From contig OY747713.1 in the NCBI GenBank assembly GCA_963556495.2, positions 53,640,328-53,704,327 of the forward strand: a DNA stretch of 64,000 nucleotides. The letters are read 5' to 3'. Below are positions 52,433 to 62,817 of this stretch, in pieces (positions within the stretch are counted from its first letter, which is position 1; each line of letters starts with the position of its first letter). This DNA is from Valencia hispanica (taxonomy: Eukaryota; Chordata; Actinopteri; Cyprinodontiformes; Valenciidae). The notes beneath the pieces were generated by a model. It saw only the letters and a program-made list of their open reading frames with translations, had not been told where the DNA came from and did no database searches. The position numbers were made by a program, and so were the translations under genes.

Positions 52433-53767
52433 GTTGTTAGTGACTTATGCTTTTTACTTTTATCATTACACTACATTACATTGCAAAAATAAAATACTTG
52501 ATTCTCAGAATTATTTTCAGATTTTTGTTGAATTTTTGTCCAGCATGTCCTAAAAAGTTAACTATTTTTGCCCTACTGATATGGTTTCTAGTTAGGAACA
52601 TTACATTGTTTTGATTATTAATTAACTTTAGAAGTTTTGAAGTAATTTTTGTACTTGTAAAATGATTGGTGTAAAATGATGATGGTGGTTAAATGTACAC
52701 AGTCACTATGTCATATTAACTAGCATATCATATATGTATATAATCTAAATATTTCTCAAACTTAGAATACATTTTCTCTGTTGGTTTCAGGCATCAGTGG
52801 TGCTCTCTGGTGGGGCCAACTGTCTTCTGAATATATCTTAGTGGTGTGGCAGCCATCGATTCACCCAGCCCTGCAAAGCCAATTGGTGGAAAATGCAGTG
52901 GACAGTAGGAGCAAGCTACCCAATGCACTCTCTGCAGACCACCAAGTATGAAGTTCCTCTCATCAACCAGAAAAACCAGCCACGAGTCTCAGTTGCAGCA
53001 TTCGATCCACATCTCTGATCTTACTTCAATAGATCCAGCAAAACTGCCAGAGACTTCTGGTTTATTCTATTAAAGTTTAAAGTTATGGTCCAGGAATGCC
53101 ATTCAGGTTAATCCTGCATGAAAAACTATCAAAAACTATACAATATTTTTTCATTCTGTAAATATTTTTGGTATCTTACAAGTATTCTTGTTTCATTGTT
53201 TCTTTTTAAATTCCTTCATCATTTTTAAATGTTCCAAGTTAGCTTTATGTTCATATGTTAAAAAACAACTGTGAATAATAAAACAGTTGATAAAATGAGT
53301 TTATGAGAAATACTAGTTTATTTTAATCAGTTCATTTATACAAAAATTATCATACAACTAAACAACAAATGTGACAAGAACAAATACATTAACAAACAGA
53401 AAACTGTTTATCCATTATGTCCCTGTTCTCCTGGGCTCTCCAGCTTCCCTTTTGCTGCCATATCCTAAACAGAGGAAGTGATAAGAAAATTTTTATTTAA
53501 CTTGAGCATTTAAAAATTATATCTTCACTACACATGTTAATGCACTAGTTGTTTATCATCACATTTGTTTTTGTGCCAGTAAGAGGGTGATGTTCCCCTG
53601 CAAGTCCATCTTCCCCAGAATTGTACTCAAAACATTGATAGATAACAAGTGAAGAGGTTAAACAGGCAAACTGTGTTAATTTGTGAATGCAAAACTATAG
53701 GTTTTACAGCAGAACTACACTCTACTGAGATCACAGGTTCTCTAGTGCTTGATGGTTAATAAAACTA

Positions 53768-53983
53768 CTATAAGCATAAGGTGTGTAAAATTAGTATTAT
53801 AAAAGTGGCAATACCAAAGAAATACAGGACCGCCATATAAGCTTGTTTACGAGCAATGATTTCCACAAAAATATTTAAAACATTGTCTATGTAAATGGCA
53901 ACAGCCCACAAACACAACCACTTTAAGCTTTTAGTTTTTGTACAGTCCGATTCTAGTTTCATGTAAACAAAGGCCCAGGCCAC
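53768..53983 (-). CDS. unknown small frame with C-terminal hydrophobic helix
   Basis: 71 codons from ATG at 53983. The first 30 residues are charged (MKLESDCTKTKSLKW). The middle is mixed. The last 25 are strongly hydrophobic (YFFGIATFIILILHTLCL), as in a tail anchor or single membrane helix. It lies in the core of the long-inverted-repeat element. I recognise no family, and a frame of this length can occur by chance in AT-rich DNA. Confidence 0.2.
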   Translation of the reverse strand: MAWAFVYMKLESDCTKTKSLKWLCLWAVAIYIDNVLNIFVEIIARKQAYMAVLYFFGIATFIILILHTLCL

Positions 53984-54074
53984 ACTATGCTAACTTAGCG
54001 CTTTTAGTCAACAGCTATAGTTAAGATATCAGTTACTGTTAGGCTATCATTTGCATGACACTTCTTCTTATACA

Positions 54075-54575
54075 TTTAATACATTTATTACCAACCTGCG
54101 AATATGGCCGCTGCTCATTTGACATGAAGAGTGACATCTGACAACTTCATATGTGCCCCTCTCCAGCTCAGGAGGTTGTAGGTTGGCTAAAGTACAACGC
54201 AGTTCTATTACTCTGCGCTCAATTACTTCTCAAGGACCCGGATGTCTGACACAAAAAAAACAAAATTTGAGAACGGAAATTGAATTGCAGAAGTAAAACT
54301 GTATGGCGAGAAGTGAAACTGAAAGTTTTAGAGTTTAATTCACAATAAGATTAAATACATTTTAAAAGCAAATAAATTCATTCCAAAATATAAAATTCAA
54401 TTTCAATTTAGTGACATAATTTCCAAACTTAAATAGGATTTCAAATTGGGCTAATTCAGATTCAGTTTTTCAAAGCATTTATTCAATTCGAGCATTCCAG
54501 ATTCAATCTAAGTGATGCAAATTCAAACAAAAGTAATTCAAATTCAGTTTCTGATGGCACAAAATTCTGCCTATA
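54075..54575. repeat. right long inverted repeat
   Basis: Reverse-complementary partner of 50958-51525. It includes TTTATTACCAACCTG at its inner end and the terminal TGCCTATA at its outer end. Confidence 0.8.
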
Positions 54576-54774
54576 ATTTCCCTTCTCTCAAAGAGAGACG
54601 GGGTTCGAATTCCAGGCGGTGGTCGGTCTGAAACGAGAGAACCAAGTCCCTTCCTGCTCCTTATGGCTATACAGAGGTTCGAAGCCCGGGAGCTGCTCCT
54701 CTCCGGGTCTTTTTGTGACTTCTTGGTGGCTCTCGTTCAGTTTTTCCGCTCGCTGGAATCCACGTTAGGCGCCA
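54576..54774 (-). promoter_or_regulatory. provirus A leader and tRNA-Lys-type primer-binding site
   Basis: On the minus strand the LTR edge (CA, 54779-54780 side) is followed by ATTC and then TGGCGCCTAACGTGG (54774-54760). The 3' end of tRNA-Lys(1,2) predicts TGGCGCCCAACGTGG, so there is one mismatch. The remaining leader to 54582 is GC-richer and continues across the inserted element at about 50957. Confidence 0.75.
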
Positions 54775-54778
54775 GAAT

Positions 54779-54850
54779 TGTTATGGAAGTTCTTTAATAA
54801 AAGAGATGAGAGAGATTCCTTCAGATACTCTGATGTTTTAATACAGACTT
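54779..54850 (-). repeat. 5' LTR stub of provirus A
   Basis: The first about 70 bases match the edge of the 3' LTR at 40378 (TGTTATGGAAGTTCTTTAAT through TTTTAATACAGACTT), with one difference (TGATG for TGAGG). After 54850 the similarity stops at once. Confidence 0.85.
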
Positions 54851-55503
54851 GTAAAGTAAATAAAAACTTTTAAACAAGCATTGAATGAATACACAGGCCA
54901 AAAGGTGAAGGGGTTGTATGCTAAAATAATTAACTAAATGCAGAAAAGTGTTGGCACAGGATGTGACCCATGGGTCAGAAAGGAACGGTCACGATTAAAT
55001 GGACAAAACTGTTAAGAACAGGATATGAGTTAGACAATGGGTCACGATTCTCTGAAAAAAACAGGAAAAATCTGGTTGTTTGATCTTGCAAATGGTCTGT
55101 TGGGAGAAGGAGGGTTTTCTGCTTAGTAACCAAAAGGAATATATTAAAAGGGGCTTAACCTATTAGGGAGGGACTACAGGCACACTTTGCAGCTATATGA
55201 ATATGTATTATTGAGCTGATTGGATCCTGTAAGAGAGGGTTAGGGTCTCTCAGAATGTTTTGTAATAACTTTGTAAAGTAATAAAAGGCATTTATGAGGA
55301 AGATTTCTTTGGAGATGATCTGGTGAGAGACTCTCCCCATGCATGCCCAAACATATATATTGTTTGAATGTGTAATTCTTTTTTATACTCTGCCACAGGA
55401 TAAACGAACTGGGAGAGAGGAGTTAGCAGACAGCAGGCTGGTCAGGGACTGGTAGCATAGCTGCGCGAGGCACAGGCTTTCACTTAAAAATCTTCTCTCG
55501 TCA
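54851..55503 (+). repeat. 5' LTR of provirus B (probable)
   Basis: The end is fixed by CA at 55502-55503, three bases before the primer site. The start is set where similarity to the provirus A LTR stops, near a TG at about 54850. A TATA-like AATAAAAGGC is at about 55279, and a pyrimidine-rich stretch precedes 55395. There is no second LTR in the window to confirm the borders. Confidence 0.55.
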
Positions 55504-55506
55504 ATT

Positions 55507-55528
55507 TGGTGGTTTCCGCCCGGTTTCG
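55507..55528 (+). promoter_or_regulatory. tRNA-Val-type primer-binding site of provirus B
   Basis: The sequence TGGTGGTTTCCGCCCGGTTTCG (positions 55507-55528) matches the complement of the vertebrate tRNA-Val 3' end, TGGTGTTTCCGCCCGGTTTC, except for one extra G after position 5. Confidence 0.75.
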
Positions 55529-56274
55529 GTGGCAGAAAGTAAGTATTTAAAAAACACCTGGCAGTGGGACAGGAGTAGCTGGCCAGCGAAATAAACACAG
55601 TAAGCAGTACCCTTTACATAAAACTGCTATATTGAACATTTCTAAAACATTCCTGTCTCATATCTAGCCTGAAGTGCCAAAATTGAAAAGTATTAATAGG
55701 AAAATAGAGAATTTAAGACTAACCTTTGCTTTCCTCTGGAGGTGATTGGTCCAACGTTAAGTCCGACCGGACTTAACGTACAACGGTTGGACCGCAAATC
55801 GGGACACAGATCAGACCCGAGAATCGAGGACTCTCAAACCTGATCTTGTGACAGAAAACGTCGCACCGGAGTCTGGGACTCTAGGTTAGTGAAGCAAAAG
55901 GGTTAGGGAAAGTGTAGAATTTAGTAAATGTTAACATTATATGATTAAATAAGGGAGAAAATACAGGACTACAGTGTGTGAATGTTGTGAGAAATAAATG
56001 TGAGAACAGCGAATGGGAGACATTGCAGCCGTTTCAAGCATTAGGTTTGGACCAGCACTCGCTGCAATATTAAAGGTCTCCATAGTAGAGGTTGAAGACG
56101 GGGAATCTAAAATTCATCCAGACCTGTGATTAGAACACCCAGTAGGATCCCGCTTGAATAAATAGTATTCAAGTAGAAGCTTGGATGTTAGGGGCTGGAT
56201 GAACGTCACTAGGCATTTTCCCTAGAAACAACCTGTTTTTTTTTAATAAAAGGTGAACGTAATATATTGTTATA
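55529..56274 (+). other. provirus B leader
   Basis: Non-coding sequence between the primer site and the first gag ATG (56275). It contains a strong stem-loop at 55748-55793 and no open frame of note. Packaging and dimerisation signals are normally found here. Confidence 0.6.
55748..55793. repeat. two-tier hairpin in the provirus B leader
   Basis: Inner arms ACGTTAAGTCC (55754-55764) and GGACTTAACGT (55769-55779) pair perfectly around GACC. Outer arms GGTCCAAC (55748-55755) and GTTGGACC (55786-55793) also pair, overlapping the inner stem by two bases. The inner part is a near-palindrome able to pair between two RNA copies. Confidence 0.85.
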
Positions 56275-56324
56275 ATGTCAGAAGAAAAAAGTAAGTCCAG
56301 GCCACAGGACCTGGCAAAAGGTGG

Positions 56325-58089
56325 TTGACCTTAGATGAACAATTAAAGAAATACCTCCAGGTTATATTTAACATTGCAGGAGCTAAGAGTGAGGGAGAAA
56401 AAACTAAGAAAAAAGCAGCAGAATCATTTAAAAAGATGCGGGAAAAGTATGGGTATGTAGAAAGTGATAGATATTGTTTAAGTCAGATGTGTTTTCAAGA
56501 GGAAAAGCATTTTAAAGAAGAGGCAGAAAAAGTAAGTAGATTGATGGGGAGAAAGGGTAAGTTAACTACAAAAGCAGCTAAGTGGTATTTCCGTGGGGTT
56601 TGTGGACAAGGCATCGATCATCTTTGCAAAGAGGAGATGCTGTCTTCAACAGCTCCTCCACCATCCTATCAAGGTATTTATCCAGTAATAAAACAAGAGC
56701 ACAGTGATGGAGAGACACTAGAGGTAGAGTGGAAATTTACACCCTCAAACATGGTTCAAACACGCTCTGGTAGGAACACCGCATCCAAGCCTCAGCCAGC
56801 AAAGGACCGTGAGGTTCCGTTTGGGAATCGAGAGCAGAGAGAAAGAGAGGGACAGCGATCAATTTCAGGAGAAACAGCACCGTCATGTGACAGAGCACCA
56901 AAGAAAGATGATGAGTGAGAAAAGGAGAGGAAGAGCTTAACTGGAACATTAAATCTAGCCCTACACGTTAAAGAAGGGGAATTGGGCTACACAAAAGAAG
57001 AATTAGATGTATGGAGACAAATAGTAAAACACCACGATGAGGCAACTCCTAAGGAGGAGGGTGGGGGAGATGATGCAGATGATCCAGATAACTTAGAACC
57101 ACCTGCTCGAGGAGACTTAAAGGGGGCTACAATGGCACCATTAATTAGTACTCGTGAATTTGAAAGATTATACAAACCTCTTAAATTAGCAGATGTGCAG
57201 GGAATAGCCAAGTCCCTCCCATCCTTATCTGAAGGAGCCAATTTGTGGCTGAGGAAGTTTGATCAAGTGACTCAGGGACAGACTTTAGCTCTAGGCGACT
57301 TCAGAGCTGTGGCAACACAATGTATGAAACTGACAGATATCCGAGATTTAGAAGCGGAAGCAGAAATAGCTTGTAGGGCGGGTGGTGCACTGTTTACCCA
57401 ATATTCCCGTGATATTTATACATGGATGTGTAGTCGATGGCCAGGAACACATGCTTCCAAAGTCCCCAAGTTTGTGTGGAAACCTGAGGTGTCTGCTACA
57501 GATTATATTTCTCAGTATAAAGACAAGTGGGTAGCATTGACAAGGGAGTACCCAGGGAGAGCAGATACAAACAGAGGTTGGTTCAGAGAAGCAGTTTTGA
57601 GAGGGGTTCCAGAATCAGTTCAAACAAAAATGAAAGAAAATCCAGATATCCCTGGATCGGACCAGGGTAGATGGGATGTGGACCTCACCCACTTCTTGCA
57701 AAAAGAACAAGATGATGACTATGACAAAAAGAAGGAGAAGGTTGATTTGGAAACTGCACTGTTAAAAATGCAGCTGAAGGAGGCCCAAGTTAAAATATTA
57801 GATTTAAAAGGCAATAAAAAAGGGGAAGCAACTGGTAGTGGCTACACCTACACCTTCTCCCCCTCCTGAACCCATATTACAAACCGTGCAGTATTTGACA
57901 CCACCAGCGTGCATGTATTCCCAGGTGGCCCCAATGGCCCCACCTCCAGTGTATAATCACCAATAGTACAGGGGAGGTTACAGGGGGGCTCGTGGCGGGA
58001 GGGGCAGGGGACAGAGGGGAAGATTTCCTGGTAGAAGGTCAGACGCATGTTTCATTTGTGAACAAATTGGCCACTGGTCAAGAGATTGT
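56325..58089 (+). pseudogene. gag: provirus B gag (matrix, capsid, nucleocapsid), two frame breaks
   Basis: Structural polyprotein gene. An ATG at 56275 opens a frame that stops after 17 codons. A one-base shift leads into the 197-codon frame 56325-56918, a Lys/Glu-rich matrix-like segment with PPPSYQGIYP, a PPxY-like late motif. After a second break at about 56920-56980 comes the 295-codon capsid frame (56982-57869), from about residue 50 (STREFERLYKPLKLADVQGI) to a Lys/Glu-rich C-terminus. After a stop at 57867 a Gly/Arg-rich basic stretch leads to a knuckle C-x2-C-x4-H-x4-C (CFICEQIGHWSRDC) at 58048-58089. Confidence 0.82.
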
Positions 58090-58259
58090 GGGCGGAGCCA
58101 AGGCCCACCCACACAGGGACCCCCACCATTTCAGCAGGGGCCACAGCATTACGCGCCACAACCTCATCTGGCCCGCCCCAATGGCAGGGACAACTATCTT
58201 ATTGACATTGCCCACAGAAAAGCCTGAGTGAGAGTGGTACGGGAGACCCTCTACTCACA

Positions 58260-59189
58260 ATGAACGTTGCTGGACATTCATTACCATTTCTTGTTGACAC
58301 AGGCGCCACCTACAGCACTGTGGACAAGCAACCTCCACATGTTGAACTTTCTGGAGAAAAGGTTTCTGTTGTTGGATTTTCTGGGGCTCAGATGTCTCTC
58401 CCTGTGACTAAACCCTTACCTGTGGAACTGGGAAATCAGCGGGTGGTACATCCCTTTGTGGTATCATCAGTTACACCTGCAAACTTGATGGGCAGGGATC
58501 TGCTCATTAAACTTGGAGCTACAATCCTGTGTGGTCATGACGGATTGATTGTTACCCTTCCCAGTGGACATTCTTTTTTCTGTTCTGGATCTGATGGACA
58601 GTTCCTTCTTCAGGATGACACTCCACAGGTGGCAGATATCTTTTGGGCCAAGTTGACCCCTCCCTATGGACCACAGTCTGCTGCATCTTTTCTGTCTGAC
58701 TGGAAACCATGGTTTCTGAACTTGAATCCTTATGTTCCCCCGCCAGATCCCCTAGATGTCACCCTCCTGTATGAGTGGGGTGATCCTACAATCTATCAGG
58801 AGCAGTTTGAGAAAAAATTAAAAGGTAAAGATTGGACAGTAACTGCCGGTCCTTGCTATGTGGGACCAGAGGGAGTAGCCTTAGAAGCCAAATTGACTCC
58901 TCAACAAGCTCAATTTTACATGATGGGTTCAGAAGCAGTGCTGCATATTTCTCTTCTGTTACATCCAAAACATCAGGCTAAAGATTTAGGCCCCATGGTG
59001 AAAAGAGGGACAGAAACCACTGACTGGGCATTAACTCAAATACTGAGCGTATGGTTTTGCTCCTCGACTGGCATATACAAAATTCAGACCACGACATGGG
59101 ATACTTCTATGTTAGAAAATTTACACCTGACCCGTTTCCATGGCAGAGAAAAAACAGATCACCCAGCAGCTGTTAAAGCGCTACAATAA
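58260..59189 (+). pseudogene. pro: provirus B protease and long linker domain
   Basis: An open 309-codon frame. Residues 1-95 form a retropepsin, with the catalytic triad in FLVDTGATYS (about residues 10-19) and the closing strand in LMGRDLLIKLGA (about residues 75-86). About 200 further residues follow with no known enzyme fold. They contain AKLTPQQAQFY and TTDWALTQ and end before the reverse transcriptase. Provirus A has a linker of similar length with LTPEQQTLY at the same position. Gag must be joined by readthrough or frameshift, and the frame between 58089 and 58260 is broken. Confidence 0.82.
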
Positions 59190-59349
59190 CTTCCTCCCAC
59201 TCTGTGGTCCTCTGGACCCACTGATGTGGGATTAGTACACACACAACCGTTGGCATTTTCTATGAAAACAGGATCCCCCATTTGGAGATCCCAGTATCCA
59301 CACAAACCAGAGGCAGAGGAAGGGATTGCAGAGACCATTTTGGGTCTCA

Positions 59350-60080
59350 AGTGGGAGGAGTGTTAGAACCCTCCAACTCAGCGTGGAATACTCCTATTCT
59401 TCCTGTTGAGAAACAGGGAACCGGGAAATATTGAATGGCACATGACTTGCGCGCTATAAACCAGGAATTATTAACAAAGCCAATTTCAACTCCTAACCCC
59501 TATACTGCTCTGAGTGCATTAACACCAGATTTATAGTGGTTCACCTGCATTGATCTGGCTAATGCCTTTTTCACCTAACCAGAAAAGAGATATTTTTTCA
59601 TTTACCTTCCGTGGGGAACAACTTAGATACACTCGCTTACCTCACGGTTTTGCTCTTTCACCAGGTTTATTCAACCAAATTTTAAAAGAATCCTTACAAA
59701 AATTAACATTACCTCCAAGGATGTGTGTTAATTCAGTATTTAGATGACCTGCTTTTAGCAGCACCAACTGCTGAAGTGTGCACCACAGCAACAATACAGA
59801 TTCTCCGCTTGTTAGCCCAAGAAGGTTACAAGATTTCCAGGGATATGTTACAGCTAGTAAGACAAAAAGTACACTTTTTGGGAAGAAGAGTTACTGCACA
59901 AGGATCAGGTCTAACAGCAGCTCACAGATCTGCAATCCTACAACATCCAAAACCGTTAAAGGTTAAAGAAATGCTGTCTTTTTTAGGACTAACTAACTTT
60001 AGCCGTCACTACATACCCAGCTACACTAATCTGACCACTCCATTGCGTGCGTTGATAAATGAACATGGTATGAAATAATA
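59350..60080 (+). pseudogene. pol: provirus B reverse transcriptase
   Basis: Fingers appear as NSAWNTPILPVEKQG near 59380, then a stop at 59432. The palm follows in another frame with CIDLANAFFT near 59550 (first catalytic Asp) and RLPHGFALSPGLFNQILKES (59635-59695). The catalytic block YLDD is at 59737-59748, after a further frame change. A 117-codon frame continues with FLGRRVTAQGSGL and a thumb segment MLSFLGLTNFSRHYIPSYTN to 60078. At least four breaks are present. Confidence 0.85.
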
Positions 60081-61247
60081 AAATGCTCCTCTTACCTGGA
60101 CGCTATCAGCAGAAAAAGCATTTATTGTTCTAAAAAAGGGACCGGCAGCAGCAGGAGACTTGGCTCTGGCTGATTACAGACTAGAATTTTTTCTAGACTC
60201 CTCAGAGACTGATGGAATAATCAATGGTGTCCTGTTTCAAAAGGTAGATGGACATAGACACATTTTGATGTAACTCAGTGTAAAACTAGATACAACAGAA
60301 AACAGAAACCCACCATGCACCCGACATGCAGCTGGACTAGCCCATCTCATCTCTAAAACAGCACACATTGTTCACGGGCATCCTCTCAGGGTGTTAACTT
60401 CACACGGGGTAATGGCATTCGTTAATTCTGAGGCATTTACCATGTCCACACTCAGACAACAGCGCATGAGCCAAATCTTGGAAGCACCTAATTTAACATT
60501 TGTTCATGAGGGTATCAACATGGCAGATCACATGAGGGGAGGTGTATCACATGACTGCATTGAGAAAACGGTTAAAGATAGCAAAATCAGGATAGACTTA
60601 CAATTTCAAACTCTTCCAGATAGTATATCCTTGTTCACTGATGACTGCTGTTTCAGGTCTCCCAGTGGAGAACTACAGCCATGGTATGCAGTAGTGCAGA
60701 AAACTACTGATGGGTTTCGGGTAAGAAAACAGGGGAAGCTGGAAGGGAAACAGTCAGCACAGAAAGCAGGGCTCTGATTGAAGCATGTAAGTGGGGAGAA
60801 GGAAAAAGAATAACAATCTGCACTGATTCTATGTATGCCTGGTCGGCTTTACATATTGGACTCCCCCAATGGAAAAGGAGTGGGTTTCTCACCACTCAGG
60901 GACAACCAATACAACATCAGCAAGAAATGATTGAGCTTCTACATGCTGTGCAGCTTCCCTCTGCACTAGCTGTTAAAAAATGCAAGGGGCACAGTAAAGA
61001 AAATACATTTGACGCTGCCGGAAATGCAGCAGCAGATACGGCTGCCAAAATCGCTGCTGGGTATCAGCAAGCTCATGATTGGATGATGACAATAGTAGCA
61101 GAAGATACTGAAAACATGGAGGATTTTATTAAAACTGAACAAAACAATGCTGCGCCTCAGGAAAAATCTGGCTACAAAGGGGAGCAGTACAATCTCAGGG
61201 ATTCTGGCATACCCCAGATGGACGTCCAGTGTTACCTTCGAACATGA
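60081..61247 (+). pseudogene. pol: provirus B connection and RNase H
   Basis: The connection domain runs 60081-60600 with several stops. RNase H starts with SLFTDDCCFRSPSGELQPWY (60625-60685), where the catalytic Asp is present. After a frame change at about 60720 it continues with the second Asp in ICTDSMYAWSALHIGLPQW (about 60820) and the end motif GNAAADTAAKIAAG (about 61020). The remaining frame leads into the integrase N-terminus. Confidence 0.8.
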
Positions 61248-61249
61248 AA

Positions 61250-62135
61250 TCTGAGATTTTCCAAGAAGCACATGGCTTGGCCCATGTAGGTGCCGCTCTG
61301 ATGAAAATACATTTGTTTTTGGTGGCACCCTTACATGACAGATTGGATAAAACATTTTTTACATGAATGCAAAGTGTGTGGTGAATTTAATCCTAAACCC
61401 ACCATTAAACCTGAAATGGGGTCCTTTAAAGAACTATCACGTCCTGGTGAAGAAGTTGTCATTGATTACACTGATATGGGAATACCGGTGAAGGGCTACA
61501 AGTACCTTCTGGTTCTGACTGATCCACTGACAGGCTGGCCAGAAGCCTGGCCAACCAAGCGTGAGGATAGTGAAACTGTTGTTAAATGCTTGATTAATTA
61601 TTACATTCCCTGGCATGGTTTTCCTCGAACTGTGCGGAGTGATTCAGGAACACATTTTAAAAATCAGCATCTTCAGTTTGTGGAAAAACAGCTGGGATTA
61701 ACCCACAAATTTGGGACTGTGTATTATTCACAGTCTCAGGGGTCAGTGGAAAGAATGAACCAGAATCTTCAAACCAAAATAGCTAAAATAATGGCACAAA
61801 CAGGACTGACGTGGGTAGATGCCCTTCCGAAAGCACTCATGGCTGGCAGGTCATCAGTTTGTAGGACTAAAGGACTCACACCTTGTGAGTTACTGACTGG
61901 CAGGGTATTCAACGGACCGTTTGCACAACTTCGGACTGTGACTGACCCGACCCCTCAGAACCCATCCTCTGACTATCACATCTTAAAAGCTTTGGTAAAA
62001 TCTTTCACAACAGCTCCTCCTGCAGTACGGGGCCCAGCTCCATTCCCCAGTGAAGCTACCTGGGTGTGGTTGAAAGTCACAGGGGGATGGGTCCCTACCA
62101 AGATACTGCCAGAAGCACTCATGCTGTTCAACTGA
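61250..62135 (+). pseudogene. pol: provirus B integrase
   Basis: The zinc-finger His pair is in the 61265-61285 stretch (HGLAHVG). After a break at 61325 a 266-codon open frame (61335-62135) holds the Cys pair (ECKVCGEFN). The catalytic residues are Asp in VIDYTDMG (about residue 45), Asp in VRSDSGTHF (about 104) and Glu in GSVERMNQNL (about 140), a correct D,D35E spacing. The C-terminal SH3-like domain with WVWLKVTGGWVPTKI is present. Only one frame break separates it from a full domain. Confidence 0.87.
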
Positions 62136-62817
62136 AGGGGAAGGGCTGCACCTGGTATCATTGGAGCCAATGTTCTCCTGCATCTGAACCACAACGGTCC
62201 CTCGCAGAAGTAAGGGAGGCCCTGAAGGGGACAACGGAGGGAGAGTAAAAGTTCTTAGGTGCCATCGAGCCCGGCTTTTATTCTCTGAAGAAAATCTGTC
62301 GGGGAGGAGTGATCAGGGGTTAGATCACTCCTAAAGAGGGTAAAGGGTACTTAATTATTAACCCTGAAATTTTTTTTTTTAACATATACATTTTATAAAG
62401 ACTGGTTAAGTATTCCCTGAAGATCAAAAGAAAAGAGAAGAAAAGAGTTTCTGCAGCACCCTCGAGCCAGTGGAGGACAGAAACTGAAGAATCTATATTT
62501 TATCTTATTTACATCTTATCATTTCTATTATATTTTAGCTTAGCTTGATTTTATCTACGTATCTATTAAAGATTTTGTTATTTGCATTTTTTTAATAAGT
62601 GCAGCTGCATCACTATTTAAAAAAATAAAAAACGGCAGCATCATGATGTAGGAATAAGCAGGCTGAGAAAAGGTCACATTTTCCTAGGGGCAGTACAGAG
62701 TATTGCCAGTTTTGCTAAAATAATAAGGGCCGCTGCCTTTAAGTGTATTTAATTTTATTGCTCATATTTTTTATCATTTACATTCTATTTTTTTAAAAAA
62801 TATTAAAGCTTAAGGTT
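62136..62817 (+). other. provirus B pol-env spacer
   Basis: Non-coding sequence between the integrase stop and env. It contains a perfect hairpin at 62305-62332 and is AT-rich later. The splice acceptor for env would be expected here. TTATACAG at about 62827 is one candidate. Confidence 0.5.
62305..62332. repeat. perfect 10-bp hairpin in provirus B
   Basis: AGGAGTGATC (62305-62314), loop AGGGGTTA, GATCACTCCT (62323-62332). It lies about 170 bases after the integrase stop. Confidence 0.85.

Larger units (their letters stand above)
51526..54074. other. core of the long-inverted-repeat element, no transposase found
   Basis: Mostly AT-rich. It contains a LINE-tail-like stretch (about 51880-51990), an (ATT)n run and possible exons. 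On the plus strand, TTGGTTTCAG at about 52790 precedes a stretch of about 250 bases without AT bias, and AATAAA lies near 53277. On the minus strand, a CTTCCTCTGTTTAG acceptor near 53467 precedes a short frame ending at about 53413. A 71-codon frame at 53983-53768 ends in a hydrophobic segment. None matches a protein I know. Confidence 0.5.
50958..54575. mobile_element. 3.6-kb DNA element with about 0.5-kb terminal inverted repeats, unclassified
   Basis: The ends TATGGGCAGAACTTTGTGCC (50958) and TATAGGCAGAATTTTGTGCC (minus strand, from 54575) match. Inverted similarity continues for about 500-570 bp on each side (to about 51525 and from about 54075). Flanks carry the 6-bp repeat ATTTCC (50952-50957 and 54576-54581). 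The repeat arms are packed with short AACTGAATCTGAATT-type words. The 2.5-kb core has no recognisable transposase and contains an ATT microsatellite and exon-like segments. It is inserted in the provirus A leader. Superfamily unknown. A foldback-type or non-autonomous element with captured DNA is possible. Confidence 0.8.
40378..54850 (-). mobile_element. endogenous retrovirus A (gammaretrovirus-like), multiply interrupted
   Basis: The minus-strand provirus has a 3' LTR (40378-41323), polypurine tract (41325-41339), env, pol, pro, gag, leader, primer site (54760-54774) and a short 5' LTR stub (54779-54850). It contains a Tc1 transposon in env (41893-43520) and a 3.6-kb long-inverted-repeat element in the leader (50958-54575). 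Without these the provirus would be about 9.2 kb. The 5' LTR stops after about 70 bases where provirus B begins. Gene order, the CCHC gag knuckle and the class-I-type env transmembrane layout point to an epsilon/gamma-like fish retrovirus. All genes carry stops or frameshifts. Confidence 0.87.
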
